A stretch of DNA of 64,000 bases, from the NCBI RefSeq assembly GCF_014652655.1, contig NZ_BMZF01000003.1:292500-356499 (forward strand). The letters run 5' to 3'. The DNA comes from Paramylibacter ulvae (GTDB lineage Bacteria > Pseudomonadota > Alphaproteobacteria > Rhodobacterales > Rhodobacteraceae). The position numbers and the translations under genes are program-made. Below are positions 27,783-37,605 of the stretch, piece after piece (the stretch's first letter is position 1; each line of letters opens with the position of its first letter). Under the pieces are notes generated by a model. That model worked only from the letters and a program-made list of their open reading frames with translations. It ran no database searches and was not told the DNA's origin.

Positions 27783-28874
27783 ATGACTTCGAAAATTACA
27801 CCGCGCCCTGGCATTATGGATATTGAATTGTACGTCGGTGGCAAAGGGCATCTTGATGGCGTTGAAAATGTGGTCAAGCTCAGCTCCAACGAAAACCCAT
27901 TGGGGCCAAGCCCCAAGGCGATTGCTGCGTATCGCGAAGAGTCAAAATATCTTAACATCTATCCATCATCGGACCACGGGGATTTGCGCGATGCGATTGC
28001 GCATGTGCATGAACTGGATGCGAGCCGTATTATTTGCGGCAATGGTTCCGATGAAATTATCACGTTTTTAACCCAAGCATTCGCGGGTGAGGGCGACGAG
28101 GTCGTATTCACCGAACATGGCTTTTTGATGTACAAGGTTTGCACATTGGCGGCGGGTGCAACACCCGTGGTCGTGCAAGAAACCAACCGCACCACTGATG
28201 TTGATGCGATCTTGGCTGCGTGCAACGAAAACACCAAACTGGTATTTATTGCGAACCCAAATAACCCAACAGGAACAATGATTGACGCCGCAGAGGTTGT
28301 GCGTTTGGCCGATGGTTTGCCAGATCAAACATTGTTGGTGTTGGATGGCGCATATGCCGAATTCGTCGATGGATTTGATGGTGGTGCATCGCTGATTGAT
28401 CAGCGGGACAATATCATCATGACACGCACGTTTTCCAAAATTTACGGGCTTGGTGGTTTGCGCTTGGGTTGGGCATATGCCCCGCAAAGGATCATTGATA
28501 TTTTGGGGCGCATGCGCGGCCCGTTCAATGTGAATTCTGCGGCTTTGGCGGCGGGCTTGGCCGCAATGAATGATCAGGAATATGTTGATACCTGTCGCAT
28601 TGAAAATGCCAAATGGCGTGATTGGTTGGCGAGCGAACTTGGCAATGCGGGCGTGCCATCGGATGCATCGTTTGCGAATTTTATCCTTGTTCGTTTTTCC
28701 AGTGAAACCGAGGCCGACAATGCAAACACAGCATTGCAGCAAAATGGCCTGCTTGTGCGCGCGGTAAAGGGTTATAACCTCCCTAATTGTTTACGCATTA
28801 CTATTGGCAAGGGCATTGATTGCAAACGTGTTGCCAGCGTTTTGATCACGTTTAAACAGGGACAATCAACATGA
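27783..28874 (+). CDS. hisC: Histidinol-phosphate aminotransferase
   Basis: The 363-residue product is a fold-type I PLP enzyme. ATG 27783 is chosen over an in-frame GTG at 27771. Motifs include [14 protein letters not shown] near residue 33, [11 protein letters not shown] near 153 and the PLP lysine in [16 protein letters not shown] near 214. It transaminates imidazole-acetol phosphate in histidine synthesis. Because it is coupled by a four-base overlap to a prephenate/arogenate dehydrogenase, it may also act on prephenate or arylpyruvates in tyrosine and phenylalanine synthesis, as HisC-like enzymes do in other alphaproteobacteria (inference). Confidence 0.92.
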   Translation: MTSKITPRPGIMDIELYVGGKGHLDGVENVVKLSSNENPLGPSPKAIAAYREESKYLNIYPSSDHGDLRDAIAHVHELDASRIICGNGSDEIITFLTQAFAGEGDEVVFTEHGFLMYKVCTLAAGATPVVVQETNRTTDVDAILAACNENTKLVFIANPNNPTGTMIDAAEVVRLADGLPDQTLLVLDGAYAEFVDGFDGGASLIDQRDNIIMTRTFSKIYGLGGLRLGWAYAPQRIIDILGRMRGPFNVNSAALAAGLAAMNDQEYVDTCRIENAKWRDWLASELGNAGVPSDASFANFILVRFSSETEADNANTALQQNGLLVRAVKGYNLPNCLRITIGKGIDCKRVASVLITFKQGQST

Positions 28875-29794
28875 GCATCATTTATGAAAAGGTTGCGCTC
28901 ATCGGGTTGGGATTGATCGCGTCATCCATGGGACATGCGATGAAACGCGCAGGCGTTGCTGGTGAAATCATCGGCTATGCCCGATCCAAAGAAACCCGTG
29001 ATATCGCACTGGAAATTGGGTTTTGTGATCGTGTTGAAGACAGCGCAGCCAAGGCGGTGTTTGATGCCGATCTGGTGGTTTTGTGCGTTCCTGTTGGGGC
29101 GATGGCGGATGTCGCGCTTGAAATCGCGCCAAATCTAAAATCGGGTGCAACGGTATCTGATGTTGGGTCGGTGAAAGAGGCCGTTATCGCCGCGATTGAA
29201 CCAATCCTGCCCGATAATGTGTCATTCATCCCTGCACACCCGTTGGCGGGTACGGAACAATCAGGGCCGCGATCCGGTTTTGCCGAACTGTTTGATAATC
29301 GTTGGTGTATCTTAACGCCCGTGGGGGCACCGCATGTACAAGAGGTTTCGCAGTTACAATCATACTGGCGCGCACTTGGTGCCAATGTTGAAACAATGGA
29401 TCCAGCGCATCATGATTTGGTGTTGGCGGTCACGTCACATGTGCCCCACCTGATCGCATATACCATGGTTGGGGTGGCCGATGATTTGGGGCGTGTTACC
29501 GATGAAGAAGTGGTTCAATACTCCGCCGCTGGTTTTCGCGATTTTACAAGGATTGCCGCATCTGATCCAACCATGTGGCGCGATGTGTTTTTAAACAACA
29601 AAGAGGCGACGCTAGAAATCTTGGGGCGGTTCACAGAAGAGCTGTTTGATCTGCAACGTGCCATTCGTCGTGGTGACGGGGTGCAATTGCACGATTATTT
29701 CACCCGTACTCGCGCCATTCGCCGTGGTATTTTGGATGCAGGGCAAGATATGGATGTACCCAATTTTGGACGGAACGTGCCGCATGATGATTGA
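28871..29794 (+). CDS. tyrA: Prephenate/arogenate dehydrogenase family protein
   Basis: A 307-residue protein with an N-terminal Rossmann motif, [15 protein letters not shown] (residues 12-26); the usual third glycine position is alanine here, which the fold tolerates. The catalytic histidine region is [13 protein letters not shown] near residue 120, and [12 protein letters not shown] near 187 is a second conserved block. No chorismate mutase domain is fused. It oxidatively decarboxylates prephenate or arogenate for tyrosine synthesis. It is coupled to hisC by ATGA and overlaps the next gene by 11 bases. Confidence 0.92.
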   Translation: MSIIYEKVALIGLGLIASSMGHAMKRAGVAGEIIGYARSKETRDIALEIGFCDRVEDSAAKAVFDADLVVLCVPVGAMADVALEIAPNLKSGATVSDVGSVKEAVIAAIEPILPDNVSFIPAHPLAGTEQSGPRSGFAELFDNRWCILTPVGAPHVQEVSQLQSYWRALGANVETMDPAHHDLVLAVTSHVPHLIAYTMVGVADDLGRVTDEEVVQYSAAGFRDFTRIAASDPTMWRDVFLNNKEATLEILGRFTEELFDLQRAIRRGDGVQLHDYFTRTRAIRRGILDAGQDMDVPNFGRNVPHDD

Positions 29795-30371
29795 TGGGTT
29801 GAAGATTGTTGTATTGGCGAGCGTGTTGGCAACACCCTTATTTGCCCAAGATGCAAAAATTTGCGGGGATCGCAAAATTCGGGGAGAAATTGCGACCCCC
29901 ATCATGGCCAAAACAGTGGGCTGTGGTATCGTGAGCCCCGTACGGGTGACATTGGTGGATGATGTTCGTCTGTCAACGCCGGCACTGATTGATTGCACAA
30001 CGGCAAAGGCATTGAAAACTTGGGTCAAAAAATCGGCGAAACCTGCATTTAAACGCAAGGGTAAACTTGCGGAATTGCATGTCGTTGCCAGCTATTCGTG
30101 CCGTACGCGTAATAATAAGCCAGGTGCGAAAATGTCTGAACACTCATTGGGTCATGCTATTGATATCGCAGGTTTCACATTAAAGAACGGGAAAAAGGTT
30201 TCGGTTCTAAATGACTGGGGTAAGGGTAAATATCGCAAACCGTTGAACAAGGTTCACGCCAATGCTTGTGGAATTTTTGGCACGGTGCTCGGTCCCAATT
30301 CAGACGTCCATCACCGCGATCATTTTCATTTTGATACTGCGCGATATCGAAACGGGCCATATTGCCGTTAA
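29784..30371 (+). CDS. Secreted extensin-like C-terminal domain protein
   Basis: The 195-residue product starts at the double ATG 29784/29787, inside the tyrA 3' end; longer frames overlap tyrA fully. A signal peptide (about [21 protein letters not shown]) precedes a domain with six cysteines. The block SEHSLGHAIDIAGFTL and the terminal HHRDHFHFD hold the His/Asp pattern of the extensin-like domain family, which resembles D,D-peptidase/LAS zinc enzymes. It is probably exported to the periplasm and may act on peptidoglycan; activity is not proven for this family. Confidence 0.85.
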   Translation: MMIDGLKIVVLASVLATPLFAQDAKICGDRKIRGEIATPIMAKTVGCGIVSPVRVTLVDDVRLSTPALIDCTTAKALKTWVKKSAKPAFKRKGKLAELHVVASYSCRTRNNKPGAKMSEHSLGHAIDIAGFTLKNGKKVSVLNDWGKGKYRKPLNKVHANACGIFGTVLGPNSDVHHRDHFHFDTARYRNGPYCR

Positions 30372-31381
30372 TTGTTCAATCGTGGTCTACGAATTTGTGG
30401 TGCAGGCCCAATCGGGATGGGGCCGATACTGGTCATACGATTGGCAAATGACAGCGGAACATCCAGCGTATTTTGATTGCCTGCAAGCATGGCGATTAGC
30501 CCCAGACCTGTTTCCAATTTTCGCGCCAAACCAGCATCAATGGCACCATTTTCCTGCGCCAGTTTAATCATGTCTTTCCAGTTTTTCGCACGTACAGTGA
30601 GCTTGCCTGTTGGATAACCTTGGGCGTCAATAGCAAGTGAACCCGTACCTTGAAGTTCAAGCCCGCCCCAAACAGCGCGACCATCGGTGATATCCAATTT
30701 GGTGAGCGTTGGTAAATTACCCTCAACACTTAACCGATCCCATTGGGCATCATAATGTGCGGTGGTGCTGACGCTGACTGTCTGAAAGGTTTCAGGCAGG
30801 ATGCCCGATTTATCGAACCCTGCTTTGATATCGCTTGGCGGGGTGAAGCCAAGTGCATCAAATGCGATGTCATATGAAAATTCGGATGCATCCGTGCGGC
30901 GCATTGCCAAAATCGCAGATTGAATATGGCTATTCCAGTCTTGGTTGCTGATCAATTTAACATCGTCCAAACTGGCGGTGAAACGTTCCAGAGCTAATGC
31001 GGTGTTTGCACGAAAAACCACGCTTGCACTGATTTCTGCGCTGTCCACTGTGATGTTTTGGTTTGGTGTTGATACGGTTTGGGCCTGTGGCCACTGTGCG
31101 ATAATGTGGTTTGGTTTATAGCTCAGCATCAGGAATTGCATTTCAGGTGCAGACCACGCCCAGCCAGAATTCGGGTCGGCGATTTCTAAATCCGAAATAA
31201 TTGTATCAAATCGATTTGGAAAACCACGCACATTCACATTGCTGGAATTCGCAACCCAGCCCGCATTTTGTTGTTGTTCAAGCCAGCGATTTACCGAACG
31301 CTCTTGGGCGCTGGAACCGATAAACCAATAGGCCGCCCAACCAATAGCCGCGACAAGTATAGCGATGACAAGAATGCGCAT
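30368..31381 (-). CDS. DUF2125 family membrane-anchored periplasmic protein
   Basis: The protein has 337 residues. One N-terminal membrane segment (residues about 2-22) is followed by a long extracytoplasmic region rich in beta-strand-like sequence (FPNRFDTIISDLEIADPNSG, LTVRAKNWKDMIKLA). This matches alphaproteobacterial DUF2125 proteins, whose function is unknown. Convergent with the extensin-like gene, overlapping it by four bases, and divergent from the ChaC-like gene. Confidence 0.82.
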   Translation of the reverse strand: MRILVIAILVAAIGWAAYWFIGSSAQERSVNRWLEQQQNAGWVANSSNVNVRGFPNRFDTIISDLEIADPNSGWAWSAPEMQFLMLSYKPNHIIAQWPQAQTVSTPNQNITVDSAEISASVVFRANTALALERFTASLDDVKLISNQDWNSHIQSAILAMRRTDASEFSYDIAFDALGFTPPSDIKAGFDKSGILPETFQTVSVSTTAHYDAQWDRLSVEGNLPTLTKLDITDGRAVWGGLELQGTGSLAIDAQGYPTGKLTVRAKNWKDMIKLAQENGAIDAGLARKLETGLGLIAMLAGNQNTLDVPLSFANRMTSIGPIPIGPAPQIRRPRLNN

Positions 31382-31444
31382 TTTTGTTATTTCCTAAATT
31401 CTTTGGCGTCTCTATAACGCGTGTTCAAACGGGAACCAAGACTG

Positions 31445-31981
31445 ATGAATACGAATGATCTTTGGGTATTTGGCTATGGCTCTTTGATTTGGAACCCTGG
31501 TTTCAAGGTCGCCGCCCAGAAAATTGCAACGCTTGATGGGTATATGCGCAGCTTTTGTATGCGTTCAATCCATCACCGCGGCACAGAGGATCACAATGGT
31601 TTGGTTCTCGCACTTGATGAACACGATGGCGGGACCTGTAACGGGGTTGCGTTTAACGTCGCCGCTGAACATGCGGATCAAACGATTGAATATCTGCGTG
31701 AACGTGAATTGATTTCATCAGCCTATGTCGAAAAAATCTTGCCGATTAAATTCCAAGACGGTGGCGAAGCGTTGGCGGTTACTTATGTGATTGACCCGCA
31801 TCACGTACAATATTGCCATCTGGAATTGGAAGAACAGGCGCGGATGATTTCAACGGCTGTTGGTGGGCGTGGGCCAAATACCGAATATTTGTATAATACC
31901 ACCGATTGTTTGAATGCTCTGGGTCTACACGACCCAGAGCTTGAGTGGTTGACTCAGCGCGTAAAAGAACTGGCGGTTTAA
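31445..31981 (+). CDS. Gamma-glutamylcyclotransferase, ChaC-like
   Basis: The 178-residue protein starts at ATG 31445 (MNTNDLWVFGYGSLIWNPGF); the GTG at 31421 is a weaker choice. The FGYGSLIWNP motif is the substrate-binding loop of the ChaC branch, which cleaves glutathione to 5-oxoproline and Cys-Gly. YLRERELISSAYV near residue 88 carries the candidate catalytic glutamate. Its product, 5-oxoproline, is the substrate class suggested for the oxoprolinase 21 kb upstream; a link is only an inference. The stop overlaps the convergent nfeD gene. Confidence 0.88.
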   Translation: MNTNDLWVFGYGSLIWNPGFKVAAQKIATLDGYMRSFCMRSIHHRGTEDHNGLVLALDEHDGGTCNGVAFNVAAEHADQTIEYLRERELISSAYVEKILPIKFQDGGEALAVTYVIDPHHVQYCHLELEEQARMISTAVGGRGPNTEYLYNTTDCLNALGLHDPELEWLTQRVKELAV

Positions 31982-32457
31982 TCAACCGCTTCCACATCTA
32001 ACACCATGCCGTTGGCCTGTGTCACGCGTGCGGATTTACCAGCTTTGCTTGTATGACCTTCAGGCCATTTTGCGCGCCAGCGCATGCCTTCTAATTCGAT
32101 CACACCTTCGCCATTGGCAAATTCCAATACCTTTCCTACGCGGCCAATGAAACGTGCGCCACGTTGGTTCAACATCGCGTCACCTTCGCCACCGCCATCG
32201 CCGTATTTTAGAAATAACAAACGCCCAATGTATGTGAGCGCGATTGAAATCGCCGAAAAGGTTATAACCTGAACACCCGCGGATAATGATGGGCTGGCAG
32301 CCGTCAGTGCCGCCATGCACAGCGCCGCGAGGGCTGGCCAGATCAGGAAAAACGAGAATGTCGCCATTTCAAGCGCTGCCAAGCCAAAGGCCAATGCAAC
32401 CCACCACCACGGTGACATTCCTTCGAGGAAACCGAATGTTTGCGAAAGCATTTCCAT
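31978..32457 (-). CDS. NfeD family membrane protein
   Basis: A 159-residue protein with an N-terminal cluster of membrane segments (about residues 15-75) and a C-terminal OB-fold domain (about 95-157; GARFIGRVGKVLEFANGEGV, MRWRAKWPEG). This is the short NfeD form without the protease domain. NfeD proteins partner with SPFH proteins, and its gene lies 18 bases downstream of one here, in the same operon. Role is in membrane organisation or protein quality control (family knowledge). Confidence 0.9.
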   Translation of the reverse strand: MEMLSQTFGFLEGMSPWWWVALAFGLAALEMATFSFFLIWPALAALCMAALTAASPSLSAGVQVITFSAISIALTYIGRLLFLKYGDGGGEGDAMLNQRGARFIGRVGKVLEFANGEGVIELEGMRWRAKWPEGHTSKAGKSARVTQANGMVLDVEAVD

Positions 32458-32475
32458 GTTAACCAGCCCTTTCTG

Positions 32476-33414
32476 TTACTTTTTCAACTTTAGCGGACCA
32501 TCATCGCCAGATACGGCCCTTGCGATGTCAGCGATCCCACCGATGCTGCCCAGCAGATTTGATGCCTCTAGTGGGATCATAACTGTTTTTGAACTTGGGC
32601 CGGCGGCGATGTCGCGCAATGCTTCGGTGTATTTTTGTGCCACGAAATAATTCACCGCCTGAATGTCACCTTTGGCAATCGCTTCTGATACCATTGCGGT
32701 CGCTTTTGCTTCCGCTTCGGCGGCACGTTCACGTGCTTCGGCGTCAAGGAATGCTGCTTCGCGGCGGCCTTCAGCCTCGCGCACTTGTGCTTCTTTTTCA
32801 CCTTCGGCTTTCAAGATCGCAGATTGTTTGTGACCTTCGGCGGTCAAAATATCCGCACGCTTGCCACGTTCCGCTTTCATCTGACGCGCCATCGCTTCGT
32901 TAATGTCAGGTGGCGGTGCCAGATCTTTGATTTCAACGCGGGTCACTTTGATACCCCAAGGCGACGCCGCTTCGTCAATGACGCTGAGTAGTTTAGAGTT
33001 TATGAAATCGCGGTTCGAAAGGCTTTCGTCCAAATCCATATTACCGATAACCGCACGAATGTTGGTCATAGTCAGATTTGACAGGGCACGCTGTAAATCA
33101 CGCACTTCGTATGCCGCGCTTGCCGCATCGACGACTTGGTAAAATGTTACAGCATCGGTCATGACCATTGCGTTGTCTTTGGTGATCACTTCTTGGCTAT
33201 CAATATCCAGAACCGTTTCCATCATATTGATTTTCGCACCGACCTTGTCGATGAAAGGGATCAAAAATGCCAAACCGGGCGTTAATGTGCGCGTATAACG
33301 GCCGAAACGTTCAACCGTCCACTGTTCGCCTTGTGAAACGACTTTGACCGATAAATAAACCAATATGATTGCAAAAACGAGAATTGCGATCGTCGAAGCG
33401 CCGAAATATTCCAT
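32476..33414 (-). CDS. SPFH/Band 7 domain protein (stomatin/QmcA-like)
   Basis: The product has 312 residues. It has one N-terminal membrane segment (about 5-25), then the Band 7 domain starting VKVVSQGEQWTVERFGRYTR and a region with IRAVIGNMDLDESLSNRDFI. An alanine- and glutamate-rich helical segment follows (about 195-250; KAEGEKEAQVREAEGRREAA), which forms the oligomerising coiled coil. The short form and the NfeD partner point to the stomatin/paraslipin group. Such proteins assemble large rings at the inner membrane. Divergent from the TolQ/MotA-like gene across 163 bases with no assigned feature. Confidence 0.93.
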   Translation of the reverse strand: MEYFGASTIAILVFAIILVYLSVKVVSQGEQWTVERFGRYTRTLTPGLAFLIPFIDKVGAKINMMETVLDIDSQEVITKDNAMVMTDAVTFYQVVDAASAAYEVRDLQRALSNLTMTNIRAVIGNMDLDESLSNRDFINSKLLSVIDEAASPWGIKVTRVEIKDLAPPPDINEAMARQMKAERGKRADILTAEGHKQSAILKAEGEKEAQVREAEGRREAAFLDAEARERAAEAEAKATAMVSEAIAKGDIQAVNYFVAQKYTEALRDIAAGPSSKTVMIPLEASNLLGSIGGIADIARAVSGDDGPLKLKK

Positions 33415-33577
33415 TGCTGTTCCTTTTTGTTAAATGTTTCTACCTATGTGGGTATTTTTAAGGTGATTTACAACTGAATTCACCATGAATGCGGCCTGAA
33501 TATGACCGAAACTTACTGTTTGGAATAATTGAAACTTGGCGTTAGTCTGTGGCAAAACAACGAGCGAAATGTAAAAG

Positions 33578-34714
33578 ATGACAAGTCTAGACAGGCAAAT
33601 ACACGTGCGTTTCACGCAGCCCGTGAATCAAATCATCACGATGATGATTTTGGTCGGGCTTGTTTCTGTGGGTACATATTTTGCATATCCAGCGGTATCA
33701 CCGATATTTTTGGCGTCGCCATATTTGAATGGTGTCATCATTTTAGTGTTTTTATGCGGGATGATATCGTGTTTTTGGCAGGTGTTTACGTTGATCAAAT
33801 CGGTGAATTGGATCGAAGGTTTTGCGTTTGATCGCCCTGGGCATGATTTTGTTAAGGCACCCAATATATTGGCGTCATTGGCGGCGATGCTATCCGAACG
33901 CGCCGCACGTTTTGCGCTAACGTCTACGTCAACCCGTTCGATTTTAGATTCCGTTGCAACACGTCTGGATGAAGGGCGTGAAATAACGCGTTACATCATC
34001 AATTTGCTGATTTTTCTTGGGTTGTTAGGTACGTTTTACGGGCTTGCAACCACCATTCCAGCGGTGGTGGATACAATCCGATCACTCGCCCCGCAAGAGG
34101 GTGATTCAGCCATGGGTGTGTTTGACAATCTTATGACGGGCCTAGAGGCGCAATTGGGTGGTATGGGCACGGCGTTTGGATCGTCATTACTCGGGCTGGC
34201 GGGATCATTGATCGTGGGATTGCTTGATCTGTTTTCGGGGCGCGGGCAAAACCGGTTTTATGGCGAGTTGGAAGAATGGCTTTCATCCATTACCAAACTG
34301 GGATCAACTGGTGATGGTGGCGATGCGATTATGTCCGCAGGTCTTTTTGAAAGTGCCAGCGTTCAGATGGAAGGTCTACAAGTGATATTGGCGCAAACAG
34401 CTGGTCGCATGGATCAGATGGCCAATGCAGTTGAACAGATGATTGAACATGCAAACAACGCCCAGACAAATAACGCGCAGTCATTATCTGAAATCGCGCG
34501 GGGGCAATCACAAATTGTCGATGCCATTGCGCGTATGCAAGCCGAGGGTGACGGTATTTTAGACGCCGAAACGCGTATGCGACTGCGTAGCATGGATGGG
34601 CAATTATCCCAAATGCTCGAAGAAATGGCAGCAGGGCGTGCGCAAGGTTTATCCGAACTGCGTAGCGATCTGAGCTTGTTGAATAAAAACTTGGCGCAAC
34701 TGGGCAAAAGATAA
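33578..34714 (+). CDS. MotA/TolQ/ExbB-like proton channel protein
   Basis: A 378-residue protein with two N-terminal membrane segments (about 18-65) and a second pair around 140-165 and 195-220. The block LLIFLGLLGTFYGLATTIPA, followed by GLEAQLGGMGTAFGSSLLGL, is the proton-channel signature of the MotA/TolQ/ExbB family. The C-terminal 130 residues are polar and helical with coiled-coil character. The next gene, five bases on, encodes a MotB-like partner, so the pair should form an ion-driven complex in the inner membrane. It is not tol or exb proper: no tolR, tolA or tonB is adjacent. Confidence 0.85.
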   Translation: MTSLDRQIHVRFTQPVNQIITMMILVGLVSVGTYFAYPAVSPIFLASPYLNGVIILVFLCGMISCFWQVFTLIKSVNWIEGFAFDRPGHDFVKAPNILASLAAMLSERAARFALTSTSTRSILDSVATRLDEGREITRYIINLLIFLGLLGTFYGLATTIPAVVDTIRSLAPQEGDSAMGVFDNLMTGLEAQLGGMGTAFGSSLLGLAGSLIVGLLDLFSGRGQNRFYGELEEWLSSITKLGSTGDGGDAIMSAGLFESASVQMEGLQVILAQTAGRMDQMANAVEQMIEHANNAQTNNAQSLSEIARGQSQIVDAIARMQAEGDGILDAETRMRLRSMDGQLSQMLEEMAAGRAQGLSELRSDLSLLNKNLAQLGKR

Positions 34715-34719
34715 CCGAT

Positions 34720-36258
34720 ATGGCCTTGTCCCGACGTACCGCAAACCGATTTAACGCCAATATCTGGCCTGGTTTTGTTGATGCAATGACCGCGTTGTTG
34801 TTGGTTTTGACGTTTGTGTTGTCGATTTTCATGATTGTTCAATTTGTGCTGCGCGAAACCATTTCAGGGCAGGGTGAAGAACTGGATAGTTTAAATGCCC
34901 AAATGATCGGGCTCGCCGAAGCATTAGGATTAGAAGAGCAAAAATCACTGCGACTACAAGGAAGTGTCAACGCGTTTCAAAATTCGCTGCGTAGCGCCGA
35001 GGATACAATTGATAGCCTCCAAGGGCGGCTCGCTAATTTTGAACAGCAAGTGGCAGGATTACTGGCGCAGAAAAGCCAATTGGAATTGGACAATCAACAA
35101 TTGGCTGCCGATAACGCAGCGCAAATCAGTGAAAAAGAAGCGGTTCAGTTGGCGTTGGCACAGGCACGAAGCGAGATTGACAAATCCACAGAAGAGGCAC
35201 GATTAGCCGCCGCAAAACGCGACGCCATGGAAGCATTGATTGCGGATTTGAACGCGCAATCACAACGCCAAGCGGCCGCTCTATCAGATGCAGAGAAAGA
35301 TAAGCTGACAGAGATGGCCGCAGCGGAAGCATTGCGTAAACGGCTGAGCGAAAGTGATGCTGAATTGAGTGCGTTGACACTCGCACTCGAAGCAAAGCGC
35401 AAAGAGGCAGAGGAAACCTTAACCTTGCTAGCCGCAGCCAAAGCCGCACAAGACGAATTGGAAAATGCAGCCGGTCAAACGTTAAGCGAAAAACAAAAAC
35501 AGGCGGCATTATTGGCGCAGGCGAACAGGTTGCTCGCAACACAAAAAGATATCAATACAGAGGGGCAACGAAAGTTGGCATTGCTCAATCAGCAGACCTT
35601 GGAACTGCGCCAACAGTTGAACCAATTGCAAGGGTTGCTTGAAGATGCACAGGCCAAAGATATCGAAGCACAGGTTCAAATCCAAACACTGGGAAGCAAT
35701 TTGAATGCGGCACTGGCACGCACCGCCGCCGAACAGAAAAAACTGGCAGCATTAGAGAAGAAAGAACGCGAACGATTAGAGGCGGAGGCCAAAGATCTTG
35801 AAAAGTTCAGATCAGAATTTTTCGGTCGCGTGCGCGATTTACTTGAAGGACAAGAAGGTGTTCGCATGGTCGGCGACCGATTTGTGTTTTCATCAGAGGT
35901 GTTGTTTGACGTCGGCTCCGCTGATCTGGGGGCTGGCGGACAGCGGGAACTACAAAAAGTTGCAGGTATCTTGAGTGAAATCGCCGATGAAATACCAAGC
36001 GAGATTGATTGGATTTTGCGCGTTGATGGGCACACCGATGTGATCCCGATTTCAGGCAATGGCGCATTCAAGGATAATTGGGAATTGAGTCAAGCGCGCG
36101 CGCTTTCGGTCGTCAAATATTTGATCAACCCATTGGGCATTCCCGCCAATCGTTTGGCGGCAAACGGGTTTGGTGAATTTCAACCGATTGACCCAGCACG
36201 CAATGCGAATGCATATGCATTGAACCGTCGGATTGAATTGAAGTTTACCGAAAAATAG
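34720..36258 (+). CDS. MotB-like OmpA-domain protein with long coiled coil
   Basis: The 512-residue protein has one N-terminal membrane segment (about 20-44) starting PGFVDAMTALLLVLTFVL; the aspartate before the segment matches the proton-carrying residue of MotB/TolR plugs. Residues about 50-365 are almost all coiled coil, rich in Ala, Gln, Glu and Lys. A C-terminal OmpA peptidoglycan-binding domain follows (VLFDVGSADLG, VDGHTDVIPI, NWELSQARALSVVKYL, NRRIELKF). With the preceding channel protein it should transmit ion flow to the cell wall across the periplasm. The stop lies three bases from the convergent cyclase gene. Confidence 0.87.
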   Translation: MALSRRTANRFNANIWPGFVDAMTALLLVLTFVLSIFMIVQFVLRETISGQGEELDSLNAQMIGLAEALGLEEQKSLRLQGSVNAFQNSLRSAEDTIDSLQGRLANFEQQVAGLLAQKSQLELDNQQLAADNAAQISEKEAVQLALAQARSEIDKSTEEARLAAAKRDAMEALIADLNAQSQRQAAALSDAEKDKLTEMAAAEALRKRLSESDAELSALTLALEAKRKEAEETLTLLAAAKAAQDELENAAGQTLSEKQKQAALLAQANRLLATQKDINTEGQRKLALLNQQTLELRQQLNQLQGLLEDAQAKDIEAQVQIQTLGSNLNAALARTAAEQKKLAALEKKERERLEAEAKDLEKFRSEFFGRVRDLLEGQEGVRMVGDRFVFSSEVLFDVGSADLGAGGQRELQKVAGILSEIADEIPSEIDWILRVDGHTDVIPISGNGAFKDNWELSQARALSVVKYLINPLGIPANRLAANGFGEFQPIDPARNANAYALNRRIELKFTEK

Positions 36259-36261
36259 GGG

Positions 36262-37518
36262 CTATTTGCGACCCACCAAATACCATACGTCGATGTTGCC
36301 TTTGCCTTTAATTTCCACCTGACCACGCAATTCAAAGTCAAATGCGCTTTCAAGAAGTTCTTTGGTGGATGTGGTGACTTGAATACGGTTGATGTGACCG
36401 TTGGTTTCCAAGCGTGCGGCAAGATTCACAGTGTCCCCCCAAACATCGTAAAATGGTTTTTTGGTGCCAATAACACCAGCAACCACAGGCCCGGAATGGA
36501 TGCCAATGCGCAACTGTACTTTTTTACCAAAGTTTTCAGGCATCGTTTTGGCAATTTCAAGCATTTCCAATGCCATATTCGCGACACGCTCGCAATGATC
36601 ATCTTGGGCGGAGGGCATGCCACCCGCGACCATGAATGCATCACCAAGGGTTTTGATTTTTTCCAAACCGTGTTTGGTTGCAAGCGCATCAAATTTGGTG
36701 AAAAGGGCATTTAAAAATGCAACAACCTTTTCAGGTGGTTGGTTGGAGGCGCGTTCAGTAAAACCAACGATATCGGCAAATAGGATTGTTGCCTGCTCAT
36801 GCCCATCCGCGATCGTCTTTTCTGGGTCACGTTTTAGCTGTGCGGCGATGGATGTGGGCATCATATTGGCAAGCAGCTGTTCGGAATATTGATACTCTTT
36901 TTCTAGTAATGCTTCGGCTGTGTTGGCTTGGTAAAACGCATAGCTGACCAAACAAAACTGTAACATAAGCACAGAGACGATATTAACGAATGCAAGGATA
37001 GATTGATGAAGTTGTGGTAATTCCAACCAATGCGCGGATTGGGGCCAGAAAAATTCTGCCGATAGAAAAATCGATGTTTGCACAATGATTGAGAAAATCG
37101 AAATTGGATTGGCGCTTACGTTATAGATCAGGATTGCACCTGTCGCGCCGCCCAGAAAAAAGTAGTGAATGCCAGAATCCGAGCCAAAAAAGTAAACCAA
37201 TGTCATTCCATAGATCAACCAGATCGACAGATTATAAATGCTTCCAACATAGGAATTTAGTTTGTGAAAGAAGGGCGTAAACAGGAACAGACCAGCAACC
37301 GTAAACATCATCATCACTGGAACGATATATGCGATAGGATCAAACAGAAAGAAAATGATTGCATATATTACCGACAAAACGGCAATGACTGTGATTAACA
37401 CGTTGGTGACAATCAAGCGACGGCGCGTACCAATATCATAACCTTCGGTACCAATTTCAAACCATTTGAAAAAACGAGCCTTAAGCTTTTCCAAGATATT
37501 TCCCCTTAACTTTGCCAT
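36262..37518 (-). CDS. Membrane-bound class III adenylate/guanylate cyclase
   Basis: A 418-residue protein with six hydrophobic segments in the first 200 residues and a class III cyclase domain from about 240. Both metal-binding aspartates are present: Asp249 in LFADIVGF and Asp293 in KIKTLGDAF. The purine-selecting lysine (Lys289) and the transition-state Asn/Arg in DTVNLAARLE are also present, so it should be active. A short linker before the domain (EKEYQYSEQLLANMMP) is the signalling helix of such cyclases. It is followed in the genome, upstream on the same strand, by a close paralogue. I do not see a clear ribosome site before the ATG at 37518. Stimulus unknown; the membrane part may sense it. 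Confidence 0.9.
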   Translation of the reverse strand: MAKLRGNILEKLKARFFKWFEIGTEGYDIGTRRRLIVTNVLITVIAVLSVIYAIIFFLFDPIAYIVPVMMMFTVAGLFLFTPFFHKLNSYVGSIYNLSIWLIYGMTLVYFFGSDSGIHYFFLGGATGAILIYNVSANPISIFSIIVQTSIFLSAEFFWPQSAHWLELPQLHQSILAFVNIVSVLMLQFCLVSYAFYQANTAEALLEKEYQYSEQLLANMMPTSIAAQLKRDPEKTIADGHEQATILFADIVGFTERASNQPPEKVVAFLNALFTKFDALATKHGLEKIKTLGDAFMVAGGMPSAQDDHCERVANMALEMLEIAKTMPENFGKKVQLRIGIHSGPVVAGVIGTKKPFYDVWGDTVNLAARLETNGHINRIQVTTSTKELLESAFDFELRGQVEIKGKGNIDVWYLVGRK

Positions 37519-37605
37519 ACATTAGGTAATGAAACAGTTCTTACAAGAGCTAAAAGGTTGGAATTCAATCAGGAGTTGGACTGTGTGCCAAATTAACAGG
37601 CATTT

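Noticed and set aside
33578..36258. Zorya anti-phage system (ZorA/ZorB)
   Set aside because: The pair has the right channel and OmpA-type domains, but no zorC, zorD or zorE is adjacent. The long coiled coil is on the MotB-like protein, not on the channel protein, and flanking genes are housekeeping.
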